DNA of 31,735 nt, taken from positions 1 through 31,735 of the forward strand of contig CAZSFQ010000018.1 of assembly GCA_964606165.1 (NCBI GenBank). Direction: 5' to 3'. Under the pieces are notes generated by a model. That model did no database searches. It saw nothing but the letters and a program-made list of their open reading frames with translations, and was not told the origin of the DNA. The position numbers were made by a program, and so were the translations under genes. The DNA is from UBA4923 sp964606165. Lineage in GTDB: Bacteria; Bacillota; Clostridia; Saccharofermentanales; DTU023. This document shows positions 30,219 to 31,735 of this stretch, in pieces (positions within the stretch are counted from its first letter, which is position 1; every line of letters starts with the position of its first letter).

Positions 30219-30809
30219 TCAAATATCGTACGCCTGAAGGCGCTCATAGACCTGGCCAATCGGCAGTCCCATAACAGAGAAGAAATCACCCTCAATACGC
30301 TCGATCAGAAGGCCGCCAAGTTCTTGGATCCCATAGGCACCCGCCTTGTCCAGCGGCAAATCTGTTTTGACATAGGCTTCAATCAAGGCTTCGATGACCG
30401 AAGAAAGCGGCCGGAAAGTGACCTCGGAGCGCGTAGAGAAAACTTCTTCTGTTGAAGATGAAATAAGAGCGACCCCCGTGTCGACCAGGTGTGTTTGACC
30501 GGCAAGTGTCCGCAGCATCTTGCGGGCTTCAGCCCTGTCTTTCGGCTTTCCGAACAGGGTGCCGTCCAGGGTAACAATAGTGTCCGCGGCCAGGATGAGA
30601 TCTTCCGGGTAAGAGGACAGGATGGCACGGGCTTTGGCCAAGGCCAGACGCTCGGCCAGGCCACGCTCAGAAATGCCCGGCCTGTCATTTTTTAAAAGCC
30701 GGGCAAGCGAACCCTCATCATAATTTGAAGGGGCAGTTTCAAAGGATATCCCTGCCATGGACAGAAGTTGACGCCGTCTGGGCGATCGGCTTGCGAGAAT
30801 AAGTTTCAT
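30219..30809 (-). CDS. maf: Maf-family nucleotide pyrophosphatase
   Basis: A 196-residue house-cleaning enzyme that hydrolyses non-canonical or modified nucleoside triphosphates (often dTTP/UTP type) and is linked to septum formation in Bacillus. The N-terminal ASRSPRRRQLL (6-16) is the substrate-binding motif, followed by LAADTIVTLDG, GKPKDRAEARKML and H-V-TGVAL. The C-terminal YGIQELGGLLIERIEGDFFSVMGLP is typical. Length fits the family. Its start overlaps the DUF1847 stop by four bases. Confidence 0.95.
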   Translation of the reverse strand: MKLILASRSPRRRQLLSMAGISFETAPSNYDEGSLARLLKNDRPGISERGLAERLALAKARAILSSYPEDLILAADTIVTLDGTLFGKPKDRAEARKMLRTLAGQTHLVDTGVALISSSTEEVFSTRSEVTFRPLSSVIEALIEAYVKTDLPLDKAGAYGIQELGGLLIERIEGDFFSVMGLPIGQVYERLQAYDI

Positions 30810-31444
30810 GCACGTTCACCCAGAACCTCTTGCATCGGTTCGTCAAGATACCCTGATTCTGAGATGTATAGAGCAGCGGCAGGGTTATGACCGAGACGCC
30901 GGTCCTTTGCGATGAGTGTCGTGACCGGAGCTTCGCTGTACTTAAAGAACAAGCTGTCGTGGCCAACACAAAGTCCTATCACAACGTTAAAATCCGTTTT
31001 TTCGCGGTTTAGACGTAACGCCTGTGCGACAGGATTACATATAACCTCCATTGAACCCGGGTTAGTCTTCTCTTCATCTTTTATCCCCAGGCATTCCTTG
31101 GGGATGCCGCCACTTTTACACACAGCCGAAACCACCGCCAACCCCGATCTTTTTAACAAGCCGATGAATATTGCAGCTTCACGTTTCAAGCCGAGACAAA
31201 AGGCGATCCCAATGTTCGTGTAATTCATCTCTTTGCAAAACTGAATGATCTCAAGCGCTCGTGGCCATCGTAAGTATCCTTCCGCTTCAATTCGACAGCT
31301 AGTCTGGAAAAACCTAAGATTATCTTCCTCCATAAGCAATCGAACTGATTCATCGAACAGCGAACGATCCTCCATTGGACAGCCGGGAAATCCCTCTTGA
31401 ATTCCTTGATCGCATAGCAGAAGTTTACAGTAAGCACATTCCAT
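30806..31444 (-). CDS. DUF1847 metal-binding protein
   Basis: A 212-residue soluble protein matching the DUF1847 family found in anaerobic Clostridia and methanogens. Cysteines C3, C6, C11 and C22 (ECAYCKLLLC...GCPM) probably bind a metal or cluster. Later conserved parts are GIAFCLGLKREA, ICNPVAQA, VIGLCVGHDSLFFKYS and APVTTLIAKDR. I start at the ATG at 31444, with AAAGGA 11 bases ahead; an in-frame TTG at 31471 lies before this ribosome site. The coding sequence is visibly less GC-rich than the rest of the window. The function is unknown. Confidence 0.85.
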   Translation of the reverse strand: MECAYCKLLLCDQGIQEGFPGCPMEDRSLFDESVRLLMEEDNLRFFQTSCRIEAEGYLRWPRALEIIQFCKEMNYTNIGIAFCLGLKREAAIFIGLLKRSGLAVVSAVCKSGGIPKECLGIKDEEKTNPGSMEVICNPVAQALRLNREKTDFNVVIGLCVGHDSLFFKYSEAPVTTLIAKDRRLGHNPAAALYISESGYLDEPMQEVLGERA

Positions 31445-31489
31445 CTCGTATTTATTCCTTTCGATATACAATCAGAAGTCCCTTTAGAG

Positions 31490-31518
31490 AGTATAGTTTT
31501 TGTTGGCATGAGTGTCTA
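31490..31518 (-). promoter_or_regulatory. Sigma-A promoter for the DUF1847-maf pair
   Basis: On the minus strand TAGACA (31513-31518, five of six) and TATACT (31490-31495, five of six) are 17 bases apart, about 46 bases upstream of the ATG. This is one of the strongest promoter matches in the window. Confidence 0.65.
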
Positions 31519-31735
31519 CAAATTGGGATTCGCACCTTCCTGTTTAAGCCTAGCATGTTTAGTGCCAGTGTTTTCGCTGTATAAATCATAAAAATCGCCC
31601 GGCTCACTGTCCAGTTTACTTTGTCATGAATCAATACGATTTAAGAGTATGCGACTTCCAAAATCTTTGTACAATAATGTTACCTGTCTTTTGTAGTAAG
31701 GCTGAAAATCTTGTGCTACAACCTCTTATTGAAGA
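31519..31735. other. AT-rich region at the window edge, no gene seen
   Basis: No reading frame with a ribosome site or recognisable family is present. The DNA is clearly AT-richer than the coding regions and probably holds upstream regulatory sequence, with any further gene beyond the window. Confidence 0.5.

Overview
The window reads as chromosomal DNA from an anaerobic, low-to-mid GC Gram-positive bacterium, most likely class Clostridia (Bacillota). This rests on strong AGGAGG-type ribosome sites, a lipoprotein signal on the nucleoside-binding protein, a YtrA-type GntR/ABC operon, DUF1847 and DUF4428 proteins, an AmmeMemoRadiSam cluster, and old-yellow-enzyme and FeS-flavin oxidoreductases. 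No rRNA, tRNA, CRISPR array, transposase or phage gene was seen. The genus cannot be given from sequence reading alone.

Layout. (1) 187-6364, minus strand: a five-gene operon with S-adenosylhomocysteine hydrolase first, followed by a BMP-family lipoprotein, a double-NBD ATPase and two permeases of a nucleoside-type ABC importer. (2) 6529-8280, minus: an MsbA-like ABC exporter, closed by a terminator. (3) 8469-9131, plus: deoC, converging on an oxidoreductase pair (9122-12555, minus) made of a Gfo/Idh/MocA dehydrogenase and a large FadH-like FMN/FeS/FAD enzyme. (4) 12736-16903, plus: a three-gene proton-translocating transhydrogenase operon (pntAA-pntAB-pntB) whose beta subunit carries THREE tandem NADP(H)-binding domain III copies instead of one. 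(5) 17041-19266, minus: a YqjM-type old yellow enzyme with a tandem class-II-aldolase-like protein that has lost its metal site. (6) 19445-23892, plus: an autoregulated GntR-ABC operon with two membrane proteins. (7) 23889-26054, minus: the complete AmmeMemoRadiSam triad, followed upstream by a DUF4428 zinc protein and a trigger-factor-C-like protein (26124-27676). (8) 27879-30199, plus: three tandem TauE/SafE-type permease paralogues. (9) 30219-31444, minus: maf and a DUF1847 gene in slightly AT-richer DNA.

How the genes work together: ahcY releases adenosine and homocysteine from SAH beside a nucleoside importer, and deoC consumes deoxyribose phosphate, so the left part suggests nucleoside salvage. 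The transhydrogenase connects the NAD and NADP pools next to several flavin oxidoreductases that would use those cofactors.

The most unusual object is the pntB gene. Three domain III copies, about 80-85 % identical, are joined by Ala/Pro/Glu-rich linkers. All three keep the nucleotide-binding GYGMALSQAQ and the GYAGV loop but replace the usual Lys-Arg-Ser 2'-phosphate contact with Asn-Phe/Tyr-Asp. The membrane part also lacks the histidine at the two positions known to carry it in studied enzymes. An intrinsic terminator lies inside the operon, between pntAA and pntAB.
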